Origin: Oscillatoria sp. CS-180
Lineage (GTDB): Bacteria > Cyanobacteriota > Cyanobacteriia > Phormidesmidales > Phormidesmidaceae
Reading direction: 5' to 3'
NCBI RefSeq assembly: GCF_028330965.1
Contig: NZ_JAQMUB010000091.1
Location: 62,001 to 126,000 of the forward strand
DNA: 64,000 nucleotides
In this document: positions 27,404 through 36,152 of the stretch, in pieces
Position numbering within the stretch: position 1 is the first letter of the stretch
Layout: every line of letters begins with the position of its first letter
Made by a program: the position numbers and the translations under genes
Notes under the pieces: generated by a model
Told to the model about the DNA's origin: nothing
The model's database searches: none
The model's input: the letters and a program-made list of their open reading frames with translations, nothing else

Positions 27404-28017
27404 GATTGTGCTTCCCAAGCTAGAACCAGCAGCGCATTCAAAATTGCTGCTGCGACAGAAGATCCCCCCTTGCGCCCCGCAGTACGAATTTGCGGCACGG
27501 CTAGAGTGGCTAACTGCTGCTTTGCTTCCAGAACGCCAACGAACCCAACAGGAACACCGATAATCAACGCTGGCTTCGCGTTGGAGACTGCCACGCGATC
27601 GCACAGTGCCTTTAACGCTGTGGGTGCATTGCCAATGACATAGAGGGCATCTGGAAACTGCTCATACGCCTGCAAGAGGCCAGTTTCTGTTCGAGTCCTA
27701 CCAGGTTCGGCTTTTTCAGCCATCTCAACTGCGGTCACAAGCCTATTTTTGGAGGTTCGCTGTACCATACCTTGGCACCCCTGCCGGACCATGCCAACAT
27801 CAACGACAATGGGACACCCAGCCAGCAAAGCCCTTTTTCCGCAATGAACAGCATTGGGCGAAATAGAGAGAAGACGAACAAATTCAAAATCTGCGGTGCT
27901 GTGAATGACCCGTCTCAAAATGGCGTACTCTTCCTGGGAAAAGCCATGCTGCCCGATCTCTTGATCAATAATGGTGAAACTCTGTCGCAGGATGGGATGT
28001 TCGAGTACAAGAGGCAT
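27400..28017 (-). CDS. cobH: Precorrin-8X methylmutase
   Basis: 205 residues. It moves the C11 methyl group to C12 to form hydrogenobyrinate (or the cobalt form). Family patterns seen: IIDQEIGQHGFSQEEYAILR, RVIHSTADFEF with the catalytic His, GCPIVVDVGMVRQG, IGNAPTALKAL and VPVGFVGVLEAK. The start is placed at ATG 28015-28017; a TTG four codons earlier is the longest-frame alternative. Overlaps cbiET by 4 bp. Confidence 0.93.
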   Translation of the reverse strand: MPLVLEHPILRQSFTIIDQEIGQHGFSQEEYAILRRVIHSTADFEFVRLLSISPNAVHCGKRALLAGCPIVVDVGMVRQGCQGMVQRTSKNRLVTAVEMAEKAEPGRTRTETGLLQAYEQFPDALYVIGNAPTALKALCDRVAVSNAKPALIIGVPVGFVGVLEAKQQLATLAVPQIRTAGRKGGSSVAAAILNALLVLAWEAQS

Positions 28018-28085
28018 CACAATATGCAATCGTCAGTTTTAAGATCTTAAAGGTTCGAATCCCTTTAAGTGACGCTTCAGCAGGT

Positions 28086-29078
28086 ATGGCTATCTATTTC
28101 TTTTGGGGCGAAGACGATTTCGAAATGAATCGTACGATCGCACAACTCCGAGATCGGTCAATTGATGCAGCTTGGAGCAGCTTCAATTATGACAAACTCT
28201 CTAGCGACGACACCGAAGGTCCCATTACGGCTCTTAATCAAGCAATGACACCGCCCTTTGGCACAGGTAAACGCTTTGTCTGGCTGGCAGAGACGACATT
28301 AGGACAGCGATGCAGTGAGGTTGTCTTGAAAGAATTCGAGCGCACGCTACCTAAGTTGCCAGACTCTAGTATTTTTCTGATGAGCAGTCGTCAAAAACCA
28401 GACGGTCGCTCAAAATTCACAAAACTCTTGCAGAAGTACGGTGAGGTTCGCGAATTCAGTACAATTCCACCCTGGAAAACAGACCAGATTGCCAAACGAG
28501 TTGAAAAAGCAGCCCAAGATAAAGGACTCACGTTGACCCCAGAGGCAACCCATTTGCTAGTCGAAGCCGTGGGTAATCAAACTCGTCAATTAATGTTGGA
28601 GTTAGAAAAGTTGTCGGTTTACTGGGGCGATCGCGCCGAAGCCATTGATGCTGACACGGTGACTTCGCTAGTCACCATCAGCACCCAAAATAGCTTGAAA
28701 TTGGCCGCTGCCCTGCGAGAGGGGAAAACCGACCAGGCACTCGGTCTGTTGTCTGATTTGCTAAATCGGAACGAACCTGCCCTTCGCATCGTCTCAACTC
28801 TTGTTGGTCAATTTCGCACTTGGCTATGGGTCAAAGCGATGGTAGAAGCGGGCAACAGAGACCCACAAACCATTGCTAAAGCAGCCGAGATTAGCAATCC
28901 CAAACGGATTTATTTCCTACAAAAGGAAGTCGCTCCTCTGCGACTTGCAAGTCTACGGAAAACGCTAGTGCATCTATTAGAGTTGGAAGCAGGTCTCAAG
29001 ATTGGGCAAGATGAAGTGGCTCTTTTACAAACAAAATTGATTGAGATTGCCCAAACCATCAAAAATCCCTATGGCTAG
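28086..29078 (+). CDS. holA: DNA polymerase III delta subunit (clamp loader)
   Basis: 330 residues, typical length. It opens the beta clamp as part of the clamp loader. Seen: IYFFWGEDDFEMNRTIAQL (degenerate P-loop region), SIFLMSSRQKPDGRSKF, then VEAVGNQTRQLMLELEKLS and LAAALREGKTDQALGLLSDL with the C-terminal helical collar. Transcribed divergently from cobH. Start ATG at 28086. Confidence 0.92.
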   Translation: MAIYFFWGEDDFEMNRTIAQLRDRSIDAAWSSFNYDKLSSDDTEGPITALNQAMTPPFGTGKRFVWLAETTLGQRCSEVVLKEFERTLPKLPDSSIFLMSSRQKPDGRSKFTKLLQKYGEVREFSTIPPWKTDQIAKRVEKAAQDKGLTLTPEATHLLVEAVGNQTRQLMLELEKLSVYWGDRAEAIDADTVTSLVTISTQNSLKLAAALREGKTDQALGLLSDLLNRNEPALRIVSTLVGQFRTWLWVKAMVEAGNRDPQTIAKAAEISNPKRIYFLQKEVAPLRLASLRKTLVHLLELEAGLKIGQDEVALLQTKLIEIAQTIKNPYG

Positions 29079-29274
29079 CATTCGCTCTATCTCCATGCTT
29101 GACTAGAATAAGGGGTAATTTATGAACGGTACGGAAACTAACGGCAGTCGGTTTCCTGAGATGCATTGCCTTGACTGACGTTAAAGCTTCTTAAGCTCTC
29201 GTTATAAATTCGCCTTAAGAAGTTAGACGAGTTATTGTTGTCCACTACTGATCTTTTTTTGAGTCTTCAGGTTT

Positions 29275-29787
29275 ATGACCAGTCATTTAGCAAAACAAAT
29301 GTCTTTTCGACCACGGAAAACTTCGAAATTGCTGGCGATAGGGCTGATATCAAGTTGGTTAGGAATTGTAGGACTGCCGATCGCGTCAGTAACAGAACTG
29401 CCTTTGACAACGCAGGCCGCGATCGCTCAGTCGAGCATCACGAACGAAGAAATCAACCAATATGCCCGAGCAGTGCTTTTGATTGATCAGTATCGAAACG
29501 CTGCCTACACGCAGATCAAAGACATCTTGCTGACAGTCAATATGGACATCAGCGAGATCAATATTAGTTGTTCAGATCCCGACAATATTTCAGACGTACC
29601 TCGTTCCGTCCGCCGAGATGTGCGCTCCATCTTGACTCAATACTGTAACCAATCTCAAGATGCCGTTGAAGCAGCAGGTCTATCTCCCCGCCGTTTCAAT
29701 GAGATCACACAGGCTCATGCAGAAGACTCGACCATATTCGAGCGAATTCAGCAAGAGTTGATTCGCTTACAGCAACAAAGCGAGTAG
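29275..29787 (+). CDS. Exported DUF4168-like protein
   Basis: 170 residues. A positively charged N-terminus, a hydrophobic stretch (LLAIGLISSWLGIVGLPIAS) and a likely cleavage near AAIAQS indicate export. The mature part (EEINQYARAVLLIDQYRNAA, AGLSPRRFNEITQAHAEDS) matches the layout of DUF4168 proteins, small secreted cyanobacterial proteins of unknown role. Assignment is by pattern only. Start ATG at 29275. Confidence 0.7.
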   Translation: MTSHLAKQMSFRPRKTSKLLAIGLISSWLGIVGLPIASVTELPLTTQAAIAQSSITNEEINQYARAVLLIDQYRNAAYTQIKDILLTVNMDISEINISCSDPDNISDVPRSVRRDVRSILTQYCNQSQDAVEAAGLSPRRFNEITQAHAEDSTIFERIQQELIRLQQQSE

Positions 29788-29823
29788 AGCAATCACAGCC
29801 CCGTTATAGGATCCTTGAACGGT

Positions 29824-29851
29824 GAAGGAACACGATCTATCGTGTTCCTTC
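29824..29851. terminator. Bidirectional hairpin between convergent genes
   Basis: GAAGGAACACGA and TCGTGTTCCTTC form a perfect 12-bp stem with a TCTA loop. It lies between the ends of the DUF4168-like gene and the convergent cyclotransferase gene. The T-tracts are short, so efficiency is uncertain. Confidence 0.6.
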
Positions 29852-30382
29852 TTAAGCCATCTTCCACAATGGTTGAAGCGTTTGCCTACGTTGCAAATGG
29901 TGCATGTGATCAAACAGCTTCCAATAATAGGTCTCAGGAAGACCACAGGTATGAGCGCCACGAAGAACCACGCTGAAATACCAGTCATTGGGAGCAATTT
30001 CTTGAGACAACTTCTCCTGTACTGTGTAGGTTCGAACGTTTCGATACATTCGATGCGAATGCTGCACTGAAACTAATTCGTGACTGTATCCTACTTCTCG
30101 CTCATCCAAGAGACTGCTCAGACGTTCAGGCAAACGATACAGCACACCCTCAACAGAATGATGAGTATCCCTAACAACATCTAATACACCGCAGTTACGA
30201 CGTTCTGATTTTCTGAAAAAGCCAAGGCGGTAACCAGGCAAGGTTGCAGGGCCAATGACGTAGTGATGAGTGTTCTCGCCAAGCGATCGCTTCAAATCAA
30301 CAGGACACATGCAAGAACCATAAGCAAAATAGTAAAAGCTAGATTCTTCCAAATTTGCTAAAGAAAGAGTCCGAACCGTCAT
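29852..30382 (-). CDS. Gamma-glutamylcyclotransferase family protein
   Basis: 176 residues. The family motif FYYFAYGSCMCPVDLKRSL (usually YGSNM) is at the N-terminus, followed by YRLGFFRKSERRNCGVLDVV, VEGVLYRLPERLSSLLDERE and a C-terminal helix. Members cleave gamma-glutamyl amides or cyclise gamma-glutamyl peptides. Start placed at ATG 30380-30382; a TTG two codons earlier opens the longest frame. The Asn to Cys change in YGSNM is noted. Confidence 0.85.
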   Translation of the reverse strand: MTVRTLSLANLEESSFYYFAYGSCMCPVDLKRSLGENTHHYVIGPATLPGYRLGFFRKSERRNCGVLDVVRDTHHSVEGVLYRLPERLSSLLDEREVGYSHELVSVQHSHRMYRNVRTYTVQEKLSQEIAPNDWYFSVVLRGAHTCGLPETYYWKLFDHMHHLQRRQTLQPLWKMA

Positions 30383-30388
30383 AACCAA

Positions 30389-30846
30389 CTTCCGTGTTGT
30401 TTATCTAGGGATTCTATCAGAATTCATGTCGAGGATCCTGATTAAACTACTATATCCCGATTGACTTACCGTAGATTACTAGTGCAGGGAAAGTTAACGG
30501 ATTTAAACCAGTGATATAGCTTTAGAGATCGACGCTAGCGCCTTGTCGGTATTCAAAATAGGGGGATTTGTAGGTAAGCGTAGAAGACAGTGTAGGCGTT
30601 GTCTTCTCGCAGAGCACACCAGCATTAACTAAGAAATAGGTTGTGTTGCCGTCTGTCTTGACGAAACTCGTACCGCTACGCGGAATTCAGAATACTCTGC
30701 GAGAAGAGCAAAGCTCTACAAAACTAAGGTAGATAAGCTTTCCGAGTGTTTTACAAGGTGAACCTATTTCTGCCGTAGTGTACTAGCGACGGCTGTAGAA
30801 CTAGACTGCGCTTGAATTTCAAAGCTTACTTCTCAACTCATTTTTA
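30389..30846. other. Intergenic gap with inverted repeat and repeat-like segment
   Basis: About 460 bases without a gene. CTTCTCGCAGAG (about 30603) and CTCTGCGAGAAG (about 30695) form a perfect 12-bp inverted repeat 80 bp apart. The right part, read on the minus strand, has GAGCTTTGCTCTTCT and GAGTATTCTGAATTC, both also found (with one change) at 33075-33130. These look like pieces of a common intergenic repeat. Confidence 0.45.
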
Positions 30847-31662
30847 TCAACCTTTAACCCGTTCGCGAGATCGAAAAAGATGACTATGCTCAGGGTTATA
30901 CAGTCGGGAACGCGCCTTGGCTGCAGCTAAAGCAGGACTAATAAGATAAAGCGTCGTGCGGACAAGGTTTTCTCGCTGAGTGACCTCAACCATTTCCGCT
31001 AGGGGCACCAGCCAAATTCTTTCATCAGGCCACCCAATCCGAAAGCAAACCGCAACTGGAGTGTCGGGAGGATAGTGCTGTAGGAGCTGAGTTTGGGACG
31101 CAACAACATGACGAGCACTGAGATAAAGACACAGGCTGGCTCGATGAGCCGCTAAAGATGCCAATTCCTCAGTCTTAGGAACGTCTGTGCGGCCACTGAT
31201 GCGCGTCAGAATTATGGACTGGACTAAATTGGGAATGGTCAATTCTGCGTTGAGTTGGGCTGCGGCTGCCTGAAAAGCACTAATACCAGGAACAACTTCG
31301 AATGAAATCTGGGCTTCAGCCAATGCCTGTATCTGCTCGTGGATCGCACTATAAAGGCTGGGATCTCCCGAATGGAGCCGCACAACTGACTTTCCTGCTC
31401 TAACTCGGTCAATCATTACGGGCAGAATCGTCTCCAATGTCATGCTGGCGGTGCCGATCTTTTCAGCATCGTCACGGGTCCATTCCAATATCTGCGGCGG
31501 CACAAGGGAATTGGCATAAACGACAACATCAGCCTGCTGCAATAGTCTTTGTCCCCTGACAGTCATGAGGTCAGGAGCACCAGGACCGGCTCCCAGAATA
31601 TAGACCTTGGGACAAAGGGCGAACGACCCTGAAGCAGGCGTTTCTGAAGTGGAAAGTGTCAT
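30847..31662 (-). CDS. cobM: Precorrin-4 C11-methyltransferase
   Basis: About 271 residues. SAM-dependent methylation at C11 in corrin ring synthesis. Seen: VYILGAGPGAPDLMTVRG at the N-terminus, VVVYANSLVPPQIL, VVRLHSGDPSLYSAIHEQI and VVPGISAFQAAAAQLNAELT, all typical of CobM/CbiF. The longest frame starts with TTG and adds 12 residues; ATG at 31660-31662 is preferred. It stands alone here rather than beside cobH-cbiET, 3 kb away on the same strand. No B12 box is seen upstream. Confidence 0.92.
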   Translation of the reverse strand: MTLSTSETPASGSFALCPKVYILGAGPGAPDLMTVRGQRLLQQADVVVYANSLVPPQILEWTRDDAEKIGTASMTLETILPVMIDRVRAGKSVVRLHSGDPSLYSAIHEQIQALAEAQISFEVVPGISAFQAAAAQLNAELTIPNLVQSIILTRISGRTDVPKTEELASLAAHRASLCLYLSARHVVASQTQLLQHYPPDTPVAVCFRIGWPDERIWLVPLAEMVEVTQRENLVRTTLYLISPALAAAKARSRLYNPEHSHLFRSRERVKG

Positions 31663-31967
31663 AGAAGCAGCAATGTCGTTTCTGTTTGTTACAACCAACT
31701 CATAAATCGCCCAGCACAGCGATAAGGCTGAGAGTCAAAGGGTGCCTTTAACGGTTATTTTGGGCATTCTAAACGAGAAAGTCCTGAAGCGTATTCTTCA
31801 GCCTGTACCAATAGAGAAAACAGGAGAGATCAACAAATACAGTTAGACAATCCTCTATCAGTCAAGATTTCTCCATAAAGTTCAAAACGAGTCTGTTCAC
31901 AAGGCTCAGTATTTTTCAATTTAATTGCTTGATCTATTGATATAGACCTCTTCATTGGTAACTTTGC

Positions 31968-32984
31968 ATGGAAATGACGACTAACATGCTTCCAAATCCG
32001 ACCCCCCCCTCTATAACAACGAGCTTTACCGATGGAACCTGCACTGTTCATATTCCAGAATCGTTAACAGTCACCGAGGCGGTTAGTTTCCAACAAATTT
32101 GTCAGGCTATCTTTCGTGACCATACTGATTTAAAGAAACTGACGCTGGATTTCAGTGCGACCACATTCATGGATAGCAGTGGGCTAGGTTCACTCGTTAT
32201 CTGTCGCCGGTTGTGTGAAAAAAATCATGCCGCGCTCGATCTTGAGGAAGTTGGACCTCAAGTCATGATGGTGCTCAGCATGACGGACCTGGATAAAGTT
32301 TTTACCATTTCTCAGCAAACACCTGATGAGGAGAAGTCGTCTACCCGGTTATCGGAGCTGCGAACAATTTCGACTCATCCGTCCGTCAATTCTAAGGCCA
32401 AGAGAGCCATTGATATCGTTGGCGGACTCATTGGCTTGATTATCACGTCTTTGCTATACATCCCGATCGCGATCGCGATTTATATTGACGATCCCGGTCC
32501 TATTCTCTTCAGCCAAATCCGCTGTTCTTGGATGGGGCGCCGCTTTCAGATTTGGAAGTTCCGCTCTATGGTTGTCGATGCCGAGTCGCTAAAAGAGACT
32601 GTTAAAAATGAGGTTGAGGGACCGCTCTTTAAGAATGAAAACGATCCGCGCGTGACGAAAGTAGGACGGTTTCTGCGGAAAAGCAGCTTGGATGAGTTCC
32701 CTCAATTCTGGAATGTATTGAAGGGCGACATGAGCCTGGTAGGCACTCGACCGCCAACGCCTGCTGAAATTGAAGATTACGAAGTACCGGCCTGGCAAAG
32801 ACTGAATGTCAAGCCGGGTCTAACCGGAGAGTGGCAGGTCAGTGGACGGTCTACAATCAAAAAGTTTGAAGATGTCATTCGCTTAGATATGCGGTATCAG
32901 GAGAATTGGAGTCTGATGTATGACATCAAGCTCATTGTTAAAACCGTCCTCGTCTTGTTCACGAAGGAATCTGGTGCTGCGTAA
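31968..32984 (+). CDS. STAS domain fused to polyprenyl-phosphate sugar-phosphotransferase
   Basis: 338 residues. Residues about 15-115 are a STAS (anti-sigma antagonist) domain, with the switch Ser in FMDSSGLGSLV. After a short linker, residues about 145-338 form a bacterial sugar transferase: an AIDIVGGLIGLIITSLLYIP membrane segment, DDPGPILFSQIR, FQIWKFRSMV, LRKSSLDEFPQFWNVLKGDM and SLVGTRPPTPAEI with KPGLTGEWQVSGRS. Such enzymes start exopolysaccharide repeats by loading a sugar-1-phosphate on undecaprenyl phosphate. The STAS part suggests control by phosphorylation or partner binding. Similar fusions exist in cyanobacteria. No other exopolysaccharide gene is adjacent. Confidence 0.9.
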   Translation: MEMTTNMLPNPTPPSITTSFTDGTCTVHIPESLTVTEAVSFQQICQAIFRDHTDLKKLTLDFSATTFMDSSGLGSLVICRRLCEKNHAALDLEEVGPQVMMVLSMTDLDKVFTISQQTPDEEKSSTRLSELRTISTHPSVNSKAKRAIDIVGGLIGLIITSLLYIPIAIAIYIDDPGPILFSQIRCSWMGRRFQIWKFRSMVVDAESLKETVKNEVEGPLFKNENDPRVTKVGRFLRKSSLDEFPQFWNVLKGDMSLVGTRPPTPAEIEDYEVPAWQRLNVKPGLTGEWQVSGRSTIKKFEDVIRLDMRYQENWSLMYDIKLIVKTVLVLFTKESGAA

Positions 32985-33597
32985 GGCTTCACTGGCTCAA
33001 TGACAGAAATAGGCTCACTATTCAAAACATTGGGAAAGCTGATCCACCTTAGTTTTGAATTTTGAATCCATGGAGCTTTGCTCTTCTTGTTCGCCTTTGG
33101 CGTTCTCGAAGAGTAGAGTATTTTGAATTCTGAATTTTGCATAGTGGTGTTAGTGGGCCATTTGCCGGCATATCAGCATTACTCAATTGCTTAGTTCAAA
33201 GTGCTTAGTTCAGAGTGATCTAAGCAAGCAGCCGCTTTGAAAATGGCAACGTTCATGCCAAATGACCACCAGACTGACCTAGCTTTATAGCCCTGACTCC
33301 AATGACGCAAGCTCAGAATTGCGAATGGTAGGTGCGATCGCTCCACTAGGTTGAGTTTCTTAAACGCACCAATGGGACTGACGTTACGAGATCCCATAAA
33401 CCTTTTGTTACTGCTGATTAATTCTTCCAGCAGACCGCTTACGCTTTATTCAGTCAGCCACTATTTCAGCTGGGTCGGACCATTGCCAGTGAATAATCAA
33501 GCACTTAGTCAACCGTTAGTTAGATTTTTTACTGAGACACATGGCAAAAAGATTCAAATAACTTTACATTGAAGAGAGAATTTTGGTTTGAGGATCC
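32985..33597. other. Intergenic gap with tandem and dispersed repeats
   Basis: About 610 bases without a supported gene. Near 33050-33142 there is TTTTGAATTTTGAATCC, GAGCTTTGCTCTTCT and ATTTTGAATTCTGAATTTT, related to 30665-30722 in reverse. TGCTTAGTTCA occurs twice in tandem near 33189-33215. The 68-codon minus frame at 33191-33397 has no recognisable product. Confidence 0.45.
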
Positions 33598-34257
33598 ATG
33601 GGAAGGGCAACCATCGTTGAGACTGGATTGTTTATGATGACTCGTTTCCCTCAGCCGGGCTATACGAAAACTCGTATGATTCCGGCACTGGGTCCAGAAG
33701 GAGCGGCGTGGCTACAGCAACGGATGACCGAGCATTTGCTGCAACGATTTGTAGGCCTTCACCATCATCGGGAATTATCTTTTGAAGTCCACTTTACTGG
33801 CGCGACCTCAACGCAGATGCTGGACTGGTTGGGTCATCAAGTTGTTCTCAAAGCTCAGTGTGAAGGGAATTTGGGACAGCGGTTGAGCTACGCATTTGAG
33901 CAGGGGTTTGCTGACGGTCTAAGTCGCATTTTGGTTATGGGGAGCGATTGTCCTAGCCTTGGAGAAGCGCACATTTTTCAAGCGCTGAAATTGCTAAATA
34001 CTCGTGATGTCGTGCTAGGTCCTGCTGAAGATGGAGGCTATTACTTAATAGGATTAAAAGCTCCGCAGCCAGAACTATTTGAAGGAATAACTTGGGGACA
34101 AAGTTGTGTATTAGAGCAGACGCTCGCGATCGCAAACCGTTACTGTCTCTCGACCTCGTTACTTAAATCGCTTCCTGATATTGATCGACCTGAAGATTTA
34201 CCCCTGTGGATACGCTACCTAGAGGAATCTAGCAGCAGGCCCCAAGTGCGATCATAA
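33598..34257 (+). CDS. TIGR04282 (DUF2064) glycosyltransferase, arsenosugar-biosynthesis type
   Basis: 219 residues. Family patterns: GLFMMTRFPQPGYTKTRMIPALG at the start, LGQRLSYAFEQGF, ILVMGSDCPSLGEAHIFQAL and VVLGPAEDGGYYLIGLK. It is related to MobA/CofC nucleotidyltransferases. Members are often next to TIGR04283 glycosyltransferases and have been linked to arsenosugar synthesis by association. Start ATG at 33598. The 3' end overlaps the convergent rhodanese gene by 43 bp. Confidence 0.88.
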   Translation: MGRATIVETGLFMMTRFPQPGYTKTRMIPALGPEGAAWLQQRMTEHLLQRFVGLHHHRELSFEVHFTGATSTQMLDWLGHQVVLKAQCEGNLGQRLSYAFEQGFADGLSRILVMGSDCPSLGEAHIFQALKLLNTRDVVLGPAEDGGYYLIGLKAPQPELFEGITWGQSCVLEQTLAIANRYCLSTSLLKSLPDIDRPEDLPLWIRYLEESSSRPQVRS

Positions 34258-34673
34258 GGATGTACGTTTTGAACAGTCCCTTGGTCGGTCACAAGAGGAC
34301 GCCCTTGGTTGTGCCACTCAAAAATAGATCCTTCTAAATTCACCACGTGGTTATAGCCTGCTGCTTGCAGACGTTCGGCAAGTCGAGCTGAACGATAGCC
34401 CACTGAACAGTAGAGAACTAGAGGCATCTCTGGTGAAATATGGCTGCGCTGAACAGCTTCAACAGTTGTCAACCGACGAGCACCCGGCAAGTGACTGACT
34501 GCGTACTCTTCTTCATGGCGCACATCAAGCAACACAGGAGATGGCGAATCCTGACTCAGCCAGGCTGCTAAATCTTCAGTCGAGATGCTGGGTACCTGAG
34601 GGAACTGACGGCGCACCCATCGCTTGACCCAGATCCAGGCCAAATTTCGCAGGGATTTTAGGATGAACGGCAT
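34215..34673 (-). CDS. Rhodanese-like domain protein
   Basis: 152 residues. The single rhodanese domain shows WLSQDSPSPVLLDVRHEEEYAVSHLPGA, the active Cys in VLYCSVGYRSARLAERL and a closing AGYNHVVNLEGSIFEW. It may be a sulfur carrier or an arsenate/thiosulfate-processing enzyme; the loop CSVGYR is a normal six-residue active loop. Overlaps the 3' end of the preceding glycosyltransferase on the other strand. Start ATG at 34671-34673; it diverges from the DUF547 gene. Confidence 0.9.
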   Translation of the reverse strand: MPFILKSLRNLAWIWVKRWVRRQFPQVPSISTEDLAAWLSQDSPSPVLLDVRHEEEYAVSHLPGARRLTTVEAVQRSHISPEMPLVLYCSVGYRSARLAERLQAAGYNHVVNLEGSIFEWHNQGRPLVTDQGTVQNVHPYDRTWGLLLDSSR

Positions 34674-34731
34674 CGGTAATGTGGAATGAGGTGACGTGTG
34701 ATGGTTTCAGGGTGCTTGCAGGAGACACGAC

Positions 34732-35430
34732 ATGATTGACTTTACAGCATGGGATCATCTGTTGCAGGCGTACGTCAATGATCAAGGGCAAGTGGACTAT
34801 GCTCGTTGGCAGCAGGAATCCGTTCAGGAGCTTGAGCAATGGTTGCAGGCTGTCCGCCAGACTGATTTGACAACGTTGGAGCAAAATAGCGCGATCGCCT
34901 TTCTCATCAATCTCTATAACGCTTTGACTATTCGCCAGGTCTTGGCCAAATATCCGATTGACTCAATTCGCCCTGACTTTCTGGGGATTCCTAACTGGTT
35001 AGCCTTTTTGAGATTTTTCACTCGAAAGATCTACGCTCTTAGCGATCGCACTCTCAGCCTTAATAACATCGAACATGACATTTTACGTCAGCGGTTTCAA
35101 GAACCTCGTATCCACTTTGCTCTAGTTTGTGCTTCCACCGGCTGTCCCCTATTGCGGTCAGAGGCTTACTGTCCAGATAGGCTAGCGGCACAGCTAGACG
35201 ACGATGCTCATCGCTTTATCAACAATCCTCAAAAGGTTCGCTATGAAGCAGACAGTCACACTCTGTGGTGCAGCAAGATCTTTAAATGGTACAAAACCGA
35301 CTTTCTAGCCCACGCCAAGTCAATTCCCAGCTACATCAACGGCTACTACGACGGCACTGACCTCCCTAACGATGTTGCGATCGCTTACTTGCCTTATAGC
35401 TGGAGCCTGAATCAACGAATGTCATCATAG
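34732..35430 (+). CDS. DUF547 domain protein
   Basis: 232 residues of the DUF547 family, with FLINLYNALTIRQVL, LSLNNIEHDILRQRFQEPRI and HFALVCASTGCPLLRSEAY (the conserved C..GCP). The fold is a papain-like relative with unknown activity. An AGGAG ribosome-binding site lies about 8 bp before the ATG at 34732. The 3' end overlaps the convergent TIGR04283 glycosyltransferase by 19 bp. Confidence 0.88.
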   Translation: MIDFTAWDHLLQAYVNDQGQVDYARWQQESVQELEQWLQAVRQTDLTTLEQNSAIAFLINLYNALTIRQVLAKYPIDSIRPDFLGIPNWLAFLRFFTRKIYALSDRTLSLNNIEHDILRQRFQEPRIHFALVCASTGCPLLRSEAYCPDRLAAQLDDDAHRFINNPQKVRYEADSHTLWCSKIFKWYKTDFLAHAKSIPSYINGYYDGTDLPNDVAIAYLPYSWSLNQRMSS

Positions 35431-36146
35431 AGTTGCTTCAGTCGAGTTGCCGGAACCCCCATGGCCCAGCCATAACCTATCAGCAAATAGATCAAATTGG
35501 CTTTGAACGCACCCAGTTGAGCCACGCGCCGATCAGAACATTGCACTGTCCGGTTGACTTGGTAAATCCGCCCCAGTTGCCCCAAACGTTCACACAAATC
35601 GGCATCCTCCATGATGGGTAAAGACGCATCAAATCCACCACAGGCCCAAAAGTCTGAGCGACGGCAAAACATCGCCTGATCTCCAAACAGGATTCGTAGC
35701 CCCTTGAGGAAATAGAGATGAGGGCGAAACAGCAGCGGTGCATAGTGAGTTTTGATGCTGTTGTGTAACGTGATCCCCCAGCGTGTTGTCTGTAACCCAG
35801 CCATGACTGAGATAAACCCACCGCAGGCGATATCAGGATTTTGCAAAGTTTTGGTAATGATATCGATCAGATCATCGGGAACGACGGTGTCCCCATGGAG
35901 AAAACAGAGACTATCTCCCCTGGATAGCTCAGCGCCCCGATTCATTTGCACGGCTCGTCCCTGCTGATCCGTCGTAACAACTTGAACACTGCTGCGGGTC
36001 GCGATCGCCACCGTCTCATCGGTGCTGCCGCCATCGACAACGATGATTTCGTGTGGAGATGGATCGAGAATCTCCAGGCAGCGCAGAGTCCGCTTCAGGC
36101 AGCGAGCCTCATTCAGGACTGGGATAATGATTGAGACTTGAGCCAT
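35412..36146 (-). CDS. TIGR04283 glycosyltransferase, arsenosugar-biosynthesis type
   Basis: 244 residues, a GT-A family 2 glycosyltransferase: SIIIPVLNEARCLKRTLRCL, EIIVVDGGSTDETVAIA, QMNRGAELSRGDSLCFLHGDT with the metal-binding DxD-like HGDT, and a C-terminal MEDADLCERLGQLG. The pairing with the TIGR04282 protein 1.2 kb away is typical. Start ATG at 36144-36146, only 6 bp from the start of the divergent methyltransferase gene, so promoters must lie inside the genes. Confidence 0.88.
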   Translation of the reverse strand: MAQVSIIIPVLNEARCLKRTLRCLEILDPSPHEIIVVDGGSTDETVAIATRSSVQVVTTDQQGRAVQMNRGAELSRGDSLCFLHGDTVVPDDLIDIITKTLQNPDIACGGFISVMAGLQTTRWGITLHNSIKTHYAPLLFRPHLYFLKGLRILFGDQAMFCRRSDFWACGGFDASLPIMEDADLCERLGQLGRIYQVNRTVQCSDRRVAQLGAFKANLIYLLIGYGWAMGVPATRLKQLYDDIR

Positions 36147-36152
36147 AAATTC

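Noticed and set aside
28051-28070. GGTTCGAATCCC, resembling the T-arm of a tRNA
   Set aside because: No matching acceptor, D or anticodon arms occur on either strand; the sequence lies in the short gap between cobH and holA and is best seen as chance or a tiny fragment.
31699-31967. Possible cobalamin riboswitch upstream of cobM
   Set aside because: No B12-box-like GCCACTG or matching stems were seen.
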